Source: Maribacter halichondriae
GTDB lineage: Bacteria > Bacteroidota > Bacteroidia > Flavobacteriales > Flavobacteriaceae
Reading direction: 5' to 3'
Length of the DNA: 64,000 bases
Assembly: GCF_027474825.1 (NCBI RefSeq)
Contig: NZ_CP107030.1
Span: forward strand, 4,158,001 to 4,222,000
Shown here: one piece after another, positions 51,197 to 60,516 of the stretch
How positions within the stretch are numbered: position 1 is the first letter of the stretch
Layout: each line of letters starts with the position of its first letter
Notes under the pieces: generated by a model
The model's database searches: none
Seen by the model: only the letters and a program-made list of their open reading frames with translations
What the model was told of the DNA's origin: nothing
Program-made: the position numbers and the translations under genes

Positions 51197-54118
51197 TCAA
51201 TTGAGGAGGGCATCTTTTAATATTGATATTGGATGCAAAGCCTGCCTTTGTGTGCCATCATAGATTTGATGTCTACAACTTGTACCATTGGCAGCTATGA
51301 TAACATCTTCCTTGGATTTTCGTATCGAGGGAAACAGCTTCAACTCCCCAATTTGCATACTCGCTTGGTAATGTTCCTTCTCATAACCAAAGGAACCGGC
51401 CATTCCACAACATCCTGAAGTGATGATGGATACCTTATAATTTTCCGGAAGATTGAGCATGTCAAAAGTCACTTTTTGATTGCTCAAGGCCTTTTGGTGA
51501 CAATGGCCATGAATCTTAATGGTTCGGTATTCATTATTAAAACTTTCAGCTGTCAGTTCGCCTTTCTGTATCTCTTGCGAAAGAAATTCTTCTATTAAAA
51601 AACAGTTATTCGCGATAGCGTTCGTCGTTTCGGAATCACTTGAAAAGCGTTTATATTCATCCCTAAAGGTCAAGATTGCCGAAGGTTCTAGTCCAATTAG
51701 GGGAATTTGACCATCCGCGAACTCCTTTAATTTCGGAATATTCTTCAAAGCCAAGGTCTTGGCCTGTTTTAAAAAACCCTTAGAGATATAGGTGCGCCCA
51801 CTTTCTGCATAAAAAAGACTGACATCATAACCCAACCTGATTAACACTTCAATTGCGTCTTTTCCTAGATCAACATCTAAAAACTTTGTGAACTCATCGA
51901 TGTATAAAAAAATCTTTTTATTTGATGCAACATTTTTATTTTTAAATGATTGCAATAATTTATCGAAATCAAAACTATAAACATTTGGAAGGCTACGCTG
52001 CTTGGCAACTCCGACCGATTTTTTCAGCAAACCTCCGAAAACACTTGAGGAATACATCGCGTTAGTAAGTCCTGAAAACCTACTTGCGAATCGGTTCAAT
52101 TTTGTGTTGTGCGCAAATAGTCTGGCACGTAAAGGATATCCGTTCGCTTCTTGATATTGATATTGAAATTCCGCCTTCAAAGTGGCCACATCGACATTGC
52201 TAGGGCATTCGCTACCACAGGCCTTGCAACTCAGGCAAAGATCAAAAACTTCTTTCAACTCTTTTTGGTCGAATTTGTTCTTCTGCTCAGAATGGGTCAG
52301 GAACTCACGTAGGGCATTGGCCCTACCACGGGTAGTGTCTTTTTCATTTTTCGTGGCGTGATAGCTTGGGCACATTGTGCCTGACATATGATGTGTCTTT
52401 CTGCAGTCTCCGCTACCATTACATTTTTCGGCTGCTTTAAGGATACCCTCGCTATCAGAAAAATCCATAATAGTTTCGATTACAGGTTCTTCACGGTCGA
52501 TTTGGTAACGCAAGGATTCATCCATGGGATAGGCATCCACAATTTTTCCTGGATTGAAGATGTTGTGGGGGTCAAAATAGGATTTTATCCGTTTTAGCAA
52601 CTCATAGTTTTCCTCCCCGATCATCAAAGGAATAAATTCCGCGCGAACAATGCCGTCACCATGCTCGCCACTAAATGAGCCCCTGTATTTTTTGGTAAGT
52701 TTGGCAACATCGGTGGTAATCTTTCTAAAAAGGGCTACATCGTCTGATTTTTTGAGGTTCAAAATAGGTCGCAAATGAAGTTCTCCCGCCCCTGCATGGG
52801 CATAATAGACCGCATCTTGCCCATAATCTTTCATGATTTGGGTAAACTCCCCTATAAAGTCCTTTAGATCTTCGAGGGCTACCGCAGTATCTTCTATGCA
52901 CGCGACAGCCTTACGGTCTCCAACGATATTGCCTAAAAGGCCCAATCCAGCATTTCGTAGCTCCAAGGCCTGATTGATTTCCGGCCCTTTCAATATCGGA
53001 CTAGCATAACTCAATCCTGAAGAGTCTATAGTGCTTAGCAGTTCTTTTAATTGTTGTTTCAATCCCGTTTCGGTATGATCTTTAACCTCCAACATGAGCA
53101 AGGCCGCAGGATCTCCTTCAACAAAAAAGCGATTCTTAAGCTGCTCTCTATTATTTTTGGTGCAATCGAGAATCACCTTGTCCATCATTTCACAGGTGTG
53201 TAGATTATGATTCATTACGGGAACAACATCTTTCAAACAATCTTCAAGCCTTTCATAATGCGCGACCACCATAGCCGATAATTTAGGGGGCAGCTCGTCC
53301 AATTGCAATGTAATTTCGGTGGTAAAGGCCAATGTGCCTTCGCTACCACTTAGTAGTTGACAGAGGTTGACATAATCGTTCGAGCCTCCGAACGGTTTGA
53401 ATGCCAGTAAGGCGTCAATGGCATACCCGGTATTTCTCCGATGGATTTCCGGTTTAGGAAATTGGTCGATAATGTCTTTTTGTAACTTTTTATTGGTTAG
53501 TTCTTTATATATATTCCTATAAATCGATGCTTCAAATGTATTGTCGTATTGTTTTTTGTCGAAATCGGGTTGAGTGAGTATGGAGAACTCCGCTTCGGTG
53601 CCATCGGCAAGAAGGGTTTTGAGGGCTAATACTTTATTTCGAGTAACCCCATATTGAATGGAGGTGGTTCCTGAGGAGTTGTTGCCGACCATCCCTCCTA
53701 TCATACAACGGTTCGATGTAGACGTATTTGGGCCGAAAAACAATCCAAAGGGTTCTAAATATTGGTTCAATTCATCACGAATTACCCCGGGCTGGACTGT
53801 TACTTGTTTTTTATCCTTATCAAGTGAAACGATATTCGTAAAATATTTCGAAATATCCACTACGATACCATCTCCTACACACTGTCCGGCCAGCGAAGTT
53901 CCGGCGGTTCTTGGTATAAGACCGATTTTGTTTTGTCGAGCAAATCGAATAAGTTTTTGAATATCGGCAATCGTCTTCGGGAAGGCCACAGCCATCGGTG
54001 TCTTTCGATAAACAGAGGCATCCGTTGAATATAGGGCGGTCACTAGAGCACCTTGCTGAACATCCCCATCAAGACCATTCCCTAAATCATTTAACAACTT
54101 TTCTATCAAGACAGACAA
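51197..54118 (-). CDS. FAD-binding / (4Fe-4S) oxidoreductase (GlcD-GlcF type fusion)
   Basis: 973 residues in three parts. (1) FAD_binding_4 domain, 'IGLIPRTAGTSLAGQCVGDGIVVDISKYF' and 'CMIGGMVGNNSSGTTSIQYG'. (2) FAD-oxidase C-terminal domain with 'FSGEHGDGIVRAEFIP'. (3) Fe-S/CCG part with 'CNGSGDCR', 'LCLSCKACGSECPSNVDVATLKAEF', and CCG-like 'HGHCHQKALSNQ' and 'SGCCGMAGSFGYEKEHY'. The layout matches D-2-hydroxyacid or D-lactate dehydrogenases (Dld-II/YdiJ-like) feeding electrons to the quinone pool. Length is normal for the fused form; the exact substrate is not predictable. Confidence 0.92.
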   Translation of the reverse strand: MSVLIEKLLNDLGNGLDGDVQQGALVTALYSTDASVYRKTPMAVAFPKTIADIQKLIRFARQNKIGLIPRTAGTSLAGQCVGDGIVVDISKYFTNIVSLDKDKKQVTVQPGVIRDELNQYLEPFGLFFGPNTSTSNRCMIGGMVGNNSSGTTSIQYGVTRNKVLALKTLLADGTEAEFSILTQPDFDKKQYDNTFEASIYRNIYKELTNKKLQKDIIDQFPKPEIHRRNTGYAIDALLAFKPFGGSNDYVNLCQLLSGSEGTLAFTTEITLQLDELPPKLSAMVVAHYERLEDCLKDVVPVMNHNLHTCEMMDKVILDCTKNNREQLKNRFFVEGDPAALLMLEVKDHTETGLKQQLKELLSTIDSSGLSYASPILKGPEINQALELRNAGLGLLGNIVGDRKAVACIEDTAVALEDLKDFIGEFTQIMKDYGQDAVYYAHAGAGELHLRPILNLKKSDDVALFRKITTDVAKLTKKYRGSFSGEHGDGIVRAEFIPLMIGEENYELLKRIKSYFDPHNIFNPGKIVDAYPMDESLRYQIDREEPVIETIMDFSDSEGILKAAEKCNGSGDCRKTHHMSGTMCPSYHATKNEKDTTRGRANALREFLTHSEQKNKFDQKELKEVFDLCLSCKACGSECPSNVDVATLKAEFQYQYQEANGYPLRARLFAHNTKLNRFASRFSGLTNAMYSSSVFGGLLKKSVGVAKQRSLPNVYSFDFDKLLQSFKNKNVASNKKIFLYIDEFTKFLDVDLGKDAIEVLIRLGYDVSLFYAESGRTYISKGFLKQAKTLALKNIPKLKEFADGQIPLIGLEPSAILTFRDEYKRFSSDSETTNAIANNCFLIEEFLSQEIQKGELTAESFNNEYRTIKIHGHCHQKALSNQKVTFDMLNLPENYKVSIITSGCCGMAGSFGYEKEHYQASMQIGELKLFPSIRKSKEDVIIAANGTSCRHQIYDGTQRQALHPISILKDALLN

Positions 54119-54163
54119 TTTTAGGTGCTAAATTAAGTTTTTACTCTTGAACCCTATGTTTTA

Positions 54164-54177
54164 AAAGTTTAAACTTT
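54164..54177. promoter_or_regulatory. palindrome between divergent genes
   Basis: AAAGTTTAAACTTT is a perfect 14-bp palindrome in the 71-bp gap between the FAD/Fe-S gene and the barrel gene. It may be a shared control site; AT-rich chance is possible. Confidence 0.3.
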
Positions 54178-54189
54178 ATTCTAGACTAT

Positions 54190-54696
54190 ATGAAAATCAC
54201 AAAATTAGTTTCTTTACTTATTTTTTTCGCTACATGTACCATCGGAGCGCAGGAAATCGCGGATCACGCTCTTGGGCTTCGTCTTGGTGATAGCGATGGC
54301 TTCGGAGCCGAAATTTCATATCAAAAATCGATTGGCCGATATACCAGGGCTGAAATAGATTTTGGTTGGCGCGACAGCAGAAGATATGATGCCTTCAAGC
54401 TCGCCGCCCTTTATCAATGGGTGCGTAGTATTGATGGAGGATTTCAGTGGTATTATGGTGTTGGTGGCGGCTTGGGAAGTGTTAGTTTTGAGCCTACATT
54501 GCAAAATAATCTCCCGTATCAAGCTGACGGCGGACTATTCGTTTTTGCCGCTGGAGATGTTGGTATCGAATATAAATTTGATTTTCCCCTATTATTATCC
54601 TTGGACTTCAGACCCGAAATTGGGATTTTAGGATATAGTGACTTCAATGATAGCTTTGATTTTGATATAGCTTTGGGCGTTCGTTACACCTTCTGA
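54190..54696 (+). CDS. outer-membrane beta-barrel protein
   Basis: 168 residues with a signal peptide (ITKLVSLLIFFATCTIGAQ). Alternating strands 'ALGLRLGDSDGFGAEISYQKSIGRYTRAEIDFGWRDSR', 'FQWYYGVGGGLGSVSF', 'VFAAGDVGIEYKFDFPLLLSLDFRPEIGIL' and a terminal aromatic strand 'FDIALGVRYTF' fit a small eight-stranded barrel of the PF13505/13568 kind. Function unknown. Its own terminator follows at 54721-54753. Confidence 0.8.
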   Translation: MKITKLVSLLIFFATCTIGAQEIADHALGLRLGDSDGFGAEISYQKSIGRYTRAEIDFGWRDSRRYDAFKLAALYQWVRSIDGGFQWYYGVGGGLGSVSFEPTLQNNLPYQADGGLFVFAAGDVGIEYKFDFPLLLSLDFRPEIGILGYSDFNDSFDFDIALGVRYTF

Positions 54697-54720
54697 GAAA
54701 ATATATTAAATTGCTATTTG

Positions 54721-54753
54721 GCCCTTGTTCCGTTGAAGTCAAGGGCTTTTTTT
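54721..54753 (+). terminator. Rho-independent terminator of the barrel gene
   Basis: Stem GCCCTTG (54721-54727) / CAAGGGC (54740-54746) with a 12-nt loop, followed by seven T. Confidence 0.85.
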
Positions 54754-54770
54754 ATATCCTATTATATACC

Positions 54771-54778
54771 TACCTTTG
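54771..54778 (+). promoter_or_regulatory. -7 box for the DUF4369-TlpA gene
   Basis: TACCTTTG, 11 bases before the ATG at 54790 and 20 before the next ATG at 54799. Confidence 0.5.
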
Positions 54779-54789
54779 CGATTCTAAAA

Positions 54790-55933
54790 ATGAAAAAAAT
54801 GAAAAAATTTTTATTGTCCTTGGGAATTGTACTTGCCATCATGGCCTGCAATCAAAAACCTGATGGATATACATTAAAGGGAAATCTGACCGGCGAGGTC
54901 GAAAACGGCACCCAAGTATTTCTAAGAAAAATGGGCGATAACATGCAGCCCGTAGATATAGACACTACAACCATTGAAAATGGCCAGTTTACTTTTTCCG
55001 GGGCGTCTGTTGATTCCCCTGAAATGCATTTTCTCTTCGTGGATAAATTGTTGGGATACACCGCCGTAATTCTAGAAAATGGAGAGGTTCAAATAACAGC
55101 GCATAAAGACAGTCTTTCTGGTGCAGAAACAAAAGGAGCACCTCAAAACGACTATTTTGCCAAATACATGGATAATTCAAGGGCCCTATCAAAACAAGCC
55201 ATGTCCATTCAAAATGATATTCAACAAGCTACCATGGGCCAAGACCAGGCCGTATTGACTTCGTTGAACGAGGAGATGGCCGATTTACAGGAACAAGCGC
55301 AGGCCTATGAGCTTACGTATATCAACGAAAATCCAGACGCTTTAATTTCCGTTTTATTGCTTGAAAGGGTTATTACCTCGCGACAACTTCCTTATGAGGA
55401 GGTACAGGCCATGTATGATGGGATTTCTCCCGAAATAAAGGAAACTTCGGCGGCAAAAAAGGTCGTAGAGCAACTTGAACAATTGAAACAACGTGCTGAA
55501 TCTGAAAAAAATACGGAAGTCGGCGCAAAAGGCTCCCCAGTTTTCGGGTCCAACGCCTGATGGAAAAACACTCGCCTTGAACGATGCAATGGGCAAAGTA
55601 ACCCTTATCGATTTCTGGGCGGCATGGTGCAAGCCTTGTCGGGCTGAAAACCCGAATGTAGTTCAAGTCTATAAAAAATATCATGAAAAGGGACTTAACA
55701 TCGTCGGAGTGTCTTTGGACAAAACGGCCGAGGATTGGAAAAAAGCCATCCAAGATGACGGATTGACTTGGAATCAAGTATCCAACTTGGCATATTTTAA
55801 CGACCCGATTGCGAAGTTGTACAATGTAGATGCCATTCCCGCTGCATTTCTAATCGATGAAAACGGGGTCATTGTAGGCAAAAATTTAAGAGGTCAAGCT
55901 TTGGAAGAAAAAGTGGCAGAGCTACTGAACTAA
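54790..55933 (+). pseudogene. DUF4369-TlpA thiol-disulfide lipoprotein with a +1 frameshift
   Basis: The first frame from 54790 has a lipobox (LLSLGIVLAIMAC), a DUF4369 domain ('YTLKGNLTGEVENGTQVFLRKMGD', 'FSGASVDSPEMHFLFVDKLLGYTAVILENGEVQI') and helices, then leaves frame at the A4 run 55527-55530. With A3 it continues VGAKAPQFSGPTPDG into 'VTLIDFWAAWCKPCRAENPNVVQVYKKYHEKGLNIVGVSLDK' (WCKPC active site) and the cis-Pro 'AIPAAFLIDENGVI'. The joined product is 380 residues, normal for the family: a periplasmic thiol-disulfide reductase. Likely sequence indel. Confidence 0.85.
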
Positions 55934-55947
55934 TAAAAATATAAGCT

Positions 55948-55989
55948 AAATAACAAGGCCCGATGTTCGAACATCGGGCCTTGTTATTT
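55948..55989. terminator. bidirectional terminator between convergent genes
   Basis: A perfect 42-bp palindrome (21-bp arms, GC-rich core AAGGCCCGATGTTC, centre at 55968/55969) flanked by A- and T-rich ends on both sides, so it can stop transcripts from both the TlpA gene and the propeller lipoprotein gene. Confidence 0.9.
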
Positions 55990-56010
55990 TATTTATGAAA
56001 TGAAACTTAT

Positions 56011-57654
56011 TTAGAACTTATTCTGAACATCAACAAAGTTTCCAGTAACGTCGACAGTTCCTGTTTTTTTAACACTTCCGAAAATGTTCACCACAGAGGA
56101 AGAGCCCAAGAACTCGACCTTGGCACCGTCTTCTAGTATTAGATCACCATAAATCGTTAGGTTTCCTTCCACTCTGAATATCGCGTTTTTTCCAACGGTG
56201 ATATTTTTCCGCTTATTATTGCGACCGACCACAAAAGTTCCGTTCATTTCAAAAAGACCATTATCCGCGATGGTATTGCTATTGTTGGTTGTCCATGACC
56301 CACAGAGCAACAGAGAGCCTTCTACATTAATTCTGTTGAATCTTTTAGCTCCGCGATACTCTTTGGTATCACCTTGGGACACGGTTAGATTGGCACTGCC
56401 CTCATATGCCAAAAGGGATGCACAGCGTGAAACGAGACTTTCGCTAGGTCTGTTCAATTTAATTATTTGAAGCCCTTCCTTTCCAGAAGCTGCAAAAGCG
56501 TAGTCTCCGTTTGAGGCAACGAAATTGATCGATCCGTCCAATTCTATGATTCCGACCAATTCGGTTCCGTTATCCTGCTCTTCAGAGAGACATAGCCCTG
56601 CTCCGCCGTTGGCCATAAGCATCATATCTTCGTTAATTGCTACTGCATTGGTAACGACATCGCTTGTCGCTACTCCTTCAGGGTTGATCAATATCGGTAT
56701 ATACTCCAAGAGATTTCCCGTAGTGGCATCGTATACTCCGGCACCTTTTGACCCTTCAGAAACGATTATATTTTCAGTAGAAAAGTCCAAAGTTCTTTTT
56801 GAGGCATTTCCGAAATCGGAATCGATTGGAATTTCTTTAGTAATGTTCAAGCTTTGGTCCAATAGGCTAACTCCTTTTGAAGCATCCAGCGCAGCAATGA
56901 CACCATTTTTGGAGACCACTGAACGTAAGTCCGGAAAAGGCAACTCATTCTGAATTGTTAGACTTCCTTTATCGTACACAGTCAAAAATCCGTCTTTACC
57001 ACTTGAAACGATTACGGAATTTGCGGTTATGGTAATATCGGTGGCATTGAATCCTTCCTGAAAACCATAGGTGATACCTGCACCGATATCCATTTTTCCA
57101 TTGGAAGCCGGAATACGGGCTACAAAGGAGTTCGAGGTTGCACGAACCGACTTTTCTGAGTCCACACCTCCTACGGCATAAACATATCCATTCTCATATT
57201 TAATGGAATTGATGTCCGCATTGACATAATATAATCTTGAAGTAACTCGGGGTTTGTTCGGGTCGCTGACATCTATGATATCGATACCCCCTACATAACC
57301 ATCTTCGACAGTGTTATATGAAACATAGGCATAATCACCTTCAACAAAGACATGCGAAGCGGTAAGATTTTCTCCACCATTGAAGGATGGCGGCTTAACT
57401 TGGGCCACAAGGGTCAAGGGGTAGTCACCCGCCTGTTCGTTCTTGGCGGTCAGTGAAAATTTTCCAGTAACGCCATCTTCCTCATAGATATCGAGTACTC
57501 CAGATTTGTCATACGCAATACTATTCTCTAATATGGATTGGCTATTTTCTAAAAGGATGTCGTTTTGAGGATCCCTATATACCGTAGTTTCGTCACTACA
57601 GGACGCGATAAAAACTAAAGTGGTCATTGCCACTAGGGATATTCTTTTCATCAT
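56011..57654 (-). CDS. LVIVD-like propeller lipoprotein, function unknown
   Basis: 547 residues with a lipobox (TTLVFIASCS, Cys ~19). Residues ~95-400 are propeller repeats of LVIVD type: 'ASHVFVEGDYAYVSYNTVEDGYVGGIDIIDVSDPNKPRVTSRLYY', 'INSIKYENGYVYAVGGVD', 'INFVASNGDYAFAASGKEGLQIIKL'. The C-terminal ~110 residues are a beta-helix-like ladder of short strands (NVEGSLLLCGSW, NGTFVVGRNNKRKNITVGKNAIFRVEGNLTIYGDLILEDGAKVEFLG), resembling polymer-forming bactofilin-type or adhesin stacks. Probably surface-exposed. Single gene with a promoter box at 57696-57703. Confidence 0.7.
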   Translation of the reverse strand: MMKRISLVAMTTLVFIASCSDETTVYRDPQNDILLENSQSILENSIAYDKSGVLDIYEEDGVTGKFSLTAKNEQAGDYPLTLVAQVKPPSFNGGENLTASHVFVEGDYAYVSYNTVEDGYVGGIDIIDVSDPNKPRVTSRLYYVNADINSIKYENGYVYAVGGVDSEKSVRATSNSFVARIPASNGKMDIGAGITYGFQEGFNATDITITANSVIVSSGKDGFLTVYDKGSLTIQNELPFPDLRSVVSKNGVIAALDASKGVSLLDQSLNITKEIPIDSDFGNASKRTLDFSTENIIVSEGSKGAGVYDATTGNLLEYIPILINPEGVATSDVVTNAVAINEDMMLMANGGAGLCLSEEQDNGTELVGIIELDGSINFVASNGDYAFAASGKEGLQIIKLNRPSESLVSRCASLLAYEGSANLTVSQGDTKEYRGAKRFNRINVEGSLLLCGSWTTNNSNTIADNGLFEMNGTFVVGRNNKRKNITVGKNAIFRVEGNLTIYGDLILEDGAKVEFLGSSSVVNIFGSVKKTGTVDVTGNFVDVQNKF

Positions 57655-57695
57655 TAAGTAGGTTTTTCAATTAGATTTGGGTTCTAACGTAACGG

Positions 57696-57703
57696 CAAAA
57701 TTA
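57696..57703 (-). promoter_or_regulatory. -7 box for the propeller lipoprotein gene
   Basis: The minus strand reads TAATTTTG (TAnnTTTG), about 41 bases before the start codon at 57654. Confidence 0.45.
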
Positions 57704-57794
57704 GAAAGAAGTTATATTTTCCTACTTTTTTTCGACGAACTGCATCATTAGCTCGCCATTTACGGATATCTATAGTAAAAAACAGGGCTACGGG

Positions 57795-58445
57795 TTAAAT
57801 CTTCCCCATCTTTTCCATTATAAATAGTATTACAATAGGAACGGCAAGTAAAATGACCATCAAGGTTTCGGTAAACAGTAAGTCAGGTTTAAAGAGCAAG
57901 GTAGTAGCAAAACCACCGATGGCACCACCAAAATGCGCCGTATGTCCAATATTGCCCAATCGGCTTTTCATTCCGTATATGGAATACAATAGATAGCCAA
58001 TACCCAGAATATAAGCGGGAATTGGAATGGGAATAAACATGATGCCTAATTGCATATCAGGTTCCAATAAAATGGCAGCGTACAGAACACCTGTCACGGC
58101 GCCACTTGCCCCGACCGCACTATAATAAGGTTCGTTTTTATGAAAGAAAAGCGCCAAAAGACTGCCGGCAAGTAGACTGACAAAATAGATGATCAAAAAT
58201 TTTCCGGCCCCGAACCAATTGATTACCCGATCCGCAAAAAAATAAAGCGTAATCATATTGAATAGCAAATGGGTGAAATCCACATGCAGAAAACCAGAAG
58301 TTAGCATACGTACTTTCTGTCCTGCACGAATAGGTCCAATGCCAAATTTGTAACGTTCGAAGAAAGACTGGTCGTTAAACCCTTTTAAGGAAACCAGTAC
58401 GTTGGCCGCGATAATCGCAATGGTAGCAATATGTAAATCGTACAT
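57795..58445 (-). CDS. rhomboid family intramembrane serine protease
   Basis: 216 residues from the ATG at 58445, chosen because upstream codons cross the promoter palindrome at 58469. About six membrane helices. The catalytic Ser is in GASGAVTGVLYAA and the His in GHTAHFGGAIGGFATTLL; 'LTSGFLHVDFTHLLFNMITLYFF' is the L1/helix-2 region. It cleaves single-pass membrane proteins within the bilayer; targets unknown. Confidence 0.92.
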   Translation of the reverse strand: MYDLHIATIAIIAANVLVSLKGFNDQSFFERYKFGIGPIRAGQKVRMLTSGFLHVDFTHLLFNMITLYFFADRVINWFGAGKFLIIYFVSLLAGSLLALFFHKNEPYYSAVGASGAVTGVLYAAILLEPDMQLGIMFIPIPIPAYILGIGYLLYSIYGMKSRLGNIGHTAHFGGAIGGFATTLLFKPDLLFTETLMVILLAVPIVILFIMEKMGKI

Positions 58446-58468
58446 AGGGGTAAACTTAGCTTTGGTGT

Positions 58469-58486
58469 CAAATATAGCTATATTTG
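58469..58486. promoter_or_regulatory. palindromic divergent promoter (two -7 boxes)
   Basis: CAAATATAGCTATATTTG reads TATATTTG outward on both strands. The plus box (58479-58486) is 19 bases before the acyltransferase ATG at 58506; the minus box (58469-58476) is 23 before the rhomboid ATG at 58445. Both genes may share one overlapping promoter. Confidence 0.6.
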
Positions 58487-58505
58487 CACATTGATAGGTC
58501 ATTGC

Positions 58506-59399
58506 ATGCAACTACTCGTCTTTATTCTGGTCTACCCGATCATTTGGCTCATTTCCATTTTACCCTATCGCCTTTTTTATGGTTTTTCGGATTTTGTATA
58601 TTTCTTGGTTTACCGTGTTTTCGGATACCGCAAAAAAGTCGTTAAAGAGAATTTGAATCTTATTTTTCCAGAAAAACCGGAAGCCGAAATCAAGTGCATC
58701 GAAAAGAAATTTTATAAGCATATGTGCGATATGTTTCTGGAAATGATAAAGACGATGAATCTCTCCAAAGAAGATATTAAAAAAAGATATCACATTATCA
58801 ACGTAGATGTAATTCAGGAAATTGAAAAGGAAAAGAGCATTTTGGTGCCCTGCTCTCACTATGCCAATTGGGAATGGAACGTTAGTTTAAACCTTTATGT
58901 AAAAAGTAAGGGCTACGCCGTATACCAAAAGGTAGCGAACAAGTATTTCGACAAGCTGGTCAAAGATTTGCGTTCAAAATGGAATACTATCCTTATTACC
59001 ACACACGAAACCGTAAAAACGGTCATTCGGAACGAAAAAAATGGGATCACGAGTATTTACGGTATGGTCAGCGACCAATCGCCCATGGTCGTGCACGCCC
59101 ATTATTGGGACAAGTTTATGGGCATTACCGTTCCTATATATAACGGTACCGAAACCTTGGCCAGAAAACTAGATTTAGCGGTGGTATTCTTAAAAGTATC
59201 AAAGGTCAAAAGAGGATTTTACCAAGCAGAGTTCATACCGATTACGGTATCAGGAAAAGAAACCGAACCCAATGAAATTACCAAAAAGTTTATCGCGCTG
59301 ACCGAAGAACAAATCAGAGAACGCCCCGAACATTATCTGTGGACCCATAAACGTTGGAAGCATCGCAATAAGGTGCCAGAGGCGTTTCAATCGCCTTAA
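58506..59399 (+). CDS. lipid A acyltransferase-like protein (LpxL/HtrB family)
   Basis: 297 residues from the ATG at 58506, which fits the promoter box better than codons upstream. An N-terminal membrane anchor (VYPIIWLISILPYRLFYGFSDFVYFLVYRVFGYR) is followed by the acyltransferase motif with the catalytic His/acid in PCSHYANWEWNVSL, then 'GMVSDQSPMVVHAHYWDKFMGITVPIYNGTETLARKLDLAVVFLKV' and the terminal 'RPEHYLWTHKRWKHR'. It adds a secondary acyl chain to lipid A (or a related lysophospholipid) at the inner membrane. Confidence 0.92.
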   Translation: MQLLVFILVYPIIWLISILPYRLFYGFSDFVYFLVYRVFGYRKKVVKENLNLIFPEKPEAEIKCIEKKFYKHMCDMFLEMIKTMNLSKEDIKKRYHIINVDVIQEIEKEKSILVPCSHYANWEWNVSLNLYVKSKGYAVYQKVANKYFDKLVKDLRSKWNTILITTHETVKTVIRNEKNGITSIYGMVSDQSPMVVHAHYWDKFMGITVPIYNGTETLARKLDLAVVFLKVSKVKRGFYQAEFIPITVSGKETEPNEITKKFIALTEEQIRERPEHYLWTHKRWKHRNKVPEAFQSP

Positions 59400-59480
59400 T
59401 TTTTTTGGGTATGGTCTTCAATTTCATTGGTAGTCCAAAAAGTTTATTTTTATTCTTCCGTTGTCTCAAAAAACCGACCC

Positions 59481-60494
59481 ATGGAACTACTCGAAACTCT
59501 TTACAATGAGATTATTGGCTTTTTAGGCATTTCCCAAGCTTGGGAAATTCTAAAAACCGGCGATTATAGTGTCTTTAAAACCTATGAGGGCATTGTTTCC
59601 TTGATTTACCCTATCATTCCTTTTTTATTACTACTTGAATTGATTTTAGGCTTGATTTACAAAAAACCACAAGCAAAGGTTTATAAAGTAAACTTCTTGA
59701 TTTACCTCTTTAATCGTATCGTAGGCAGGTTCATTGCCATTGCGATGGTAACTTTTTTGATAGGGGTTTTACAGCCAATTGCCCTATTTCAAGCGGGCAT
59801 AACTTGGTATTGGCTAATTTACGGCTATATTGTATGGGAGTTTGGGCATTTTCTCTATCACTATTGGGGCCATAAAGTCCGCCTGTTTTGGTGCTTGCAT
59901 TCTACACACCATGCACCAGAGGATATGAACCTTTCCGTATCCCACGCTCACTTTTTCTTGGAAGCACCTTATGCGGATACCATCAGGACTACGGTCTGTC
60001 TCTTGTTGGGACTATCGCCCGAGCTACTCTTTTTAATCATGTTTATCGACGGCACCTACGGGGCGTTCATCCATATTGGAGAAAACTTGTTGAAAGACGG
60101 TCGTTTGGGATTCTTGAACAGAATAGTTTTGACACCTTCCCATCACCGCGTTCACCATGCAAGAAATCCACTGTATATGGACACTAATTTCTGCAACCTA
60201 TTGAATGTTTGGGACAAAGTTTTCAAGACCTATCAAGACGAAGATCAAAATGTACAAATCGAATATGGCATTACCAGAAAAATGGATTCGGGGAATTTCT
60301 GGGATGTCTATTTCGGAGAAATCGGAGCCTTAGTAAAAGACGTAGTTCGCGCCCCTGGATTCATGAACAAACTGAAATATATCGTGATGCCGCCCGGTTG
60401 GCACCACGAGGGGAAACACCAAACCGCAAAAGTGGTTCGAGAAGCCTACCTGAACAAAAGTCGAATCAACCAAAGTTATCCTGAAACCGAATAG
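59481..60494 (+). CDS. sterol desaturase / fatty acid hydroxylase family protein
   Basis: 337 residues from the ATG at 59481. Three histidine clusters typical of the di-iron family are present: HFLYHYWGHKVR, then HSTHHAPEDMNLS with HAHFF, and later SHHRVHHARNP. Four to five membrane segments flank them. Such enzymes hydroxylate or desaturate lipid chains or sterol-like molecules using O2 at the membrane. The C-terminal ~60 residues (RAPGFMNKLKYIVMPPGWHHEGKHQ) are conserved in this group. It follows the acyltransferase gene and precedes formate-THF ligase on the same strand. Confidence 0.9.
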   Translation: MELLETLYNEIIGFLGISQAWEILKTGDYSVFKTYEGIVSLIYPIIPFLLLLELILGLIYKKPQAKVYKVNFLIYLFNRIVGRFIAIAMVTFLIGVLQPIALFQAGITWYWLIYGYIVWEFGHFLYHYWGHKVRLFWCLHSTHHAPEDMNLSVSHAHFFLEAPYADTIRTTVCLLLGLSPELLFLIMFIDGTYGAFIHIGENLLKDGRLGFLNRIVLTPSHHRVHHARNPLYMDTNFCNLLNVWDKVFKTYQDEDQNVQIEYGITRKMDSGNFWDVYFGEIGALVKDVVRAPGFMNKLKYIVMPPGWHHEGKHQTAKVVREAYLNKSRINQSYPETE

Positions 60495-60516
60495 CACATT
60501 TATAAACTAAACCAAT

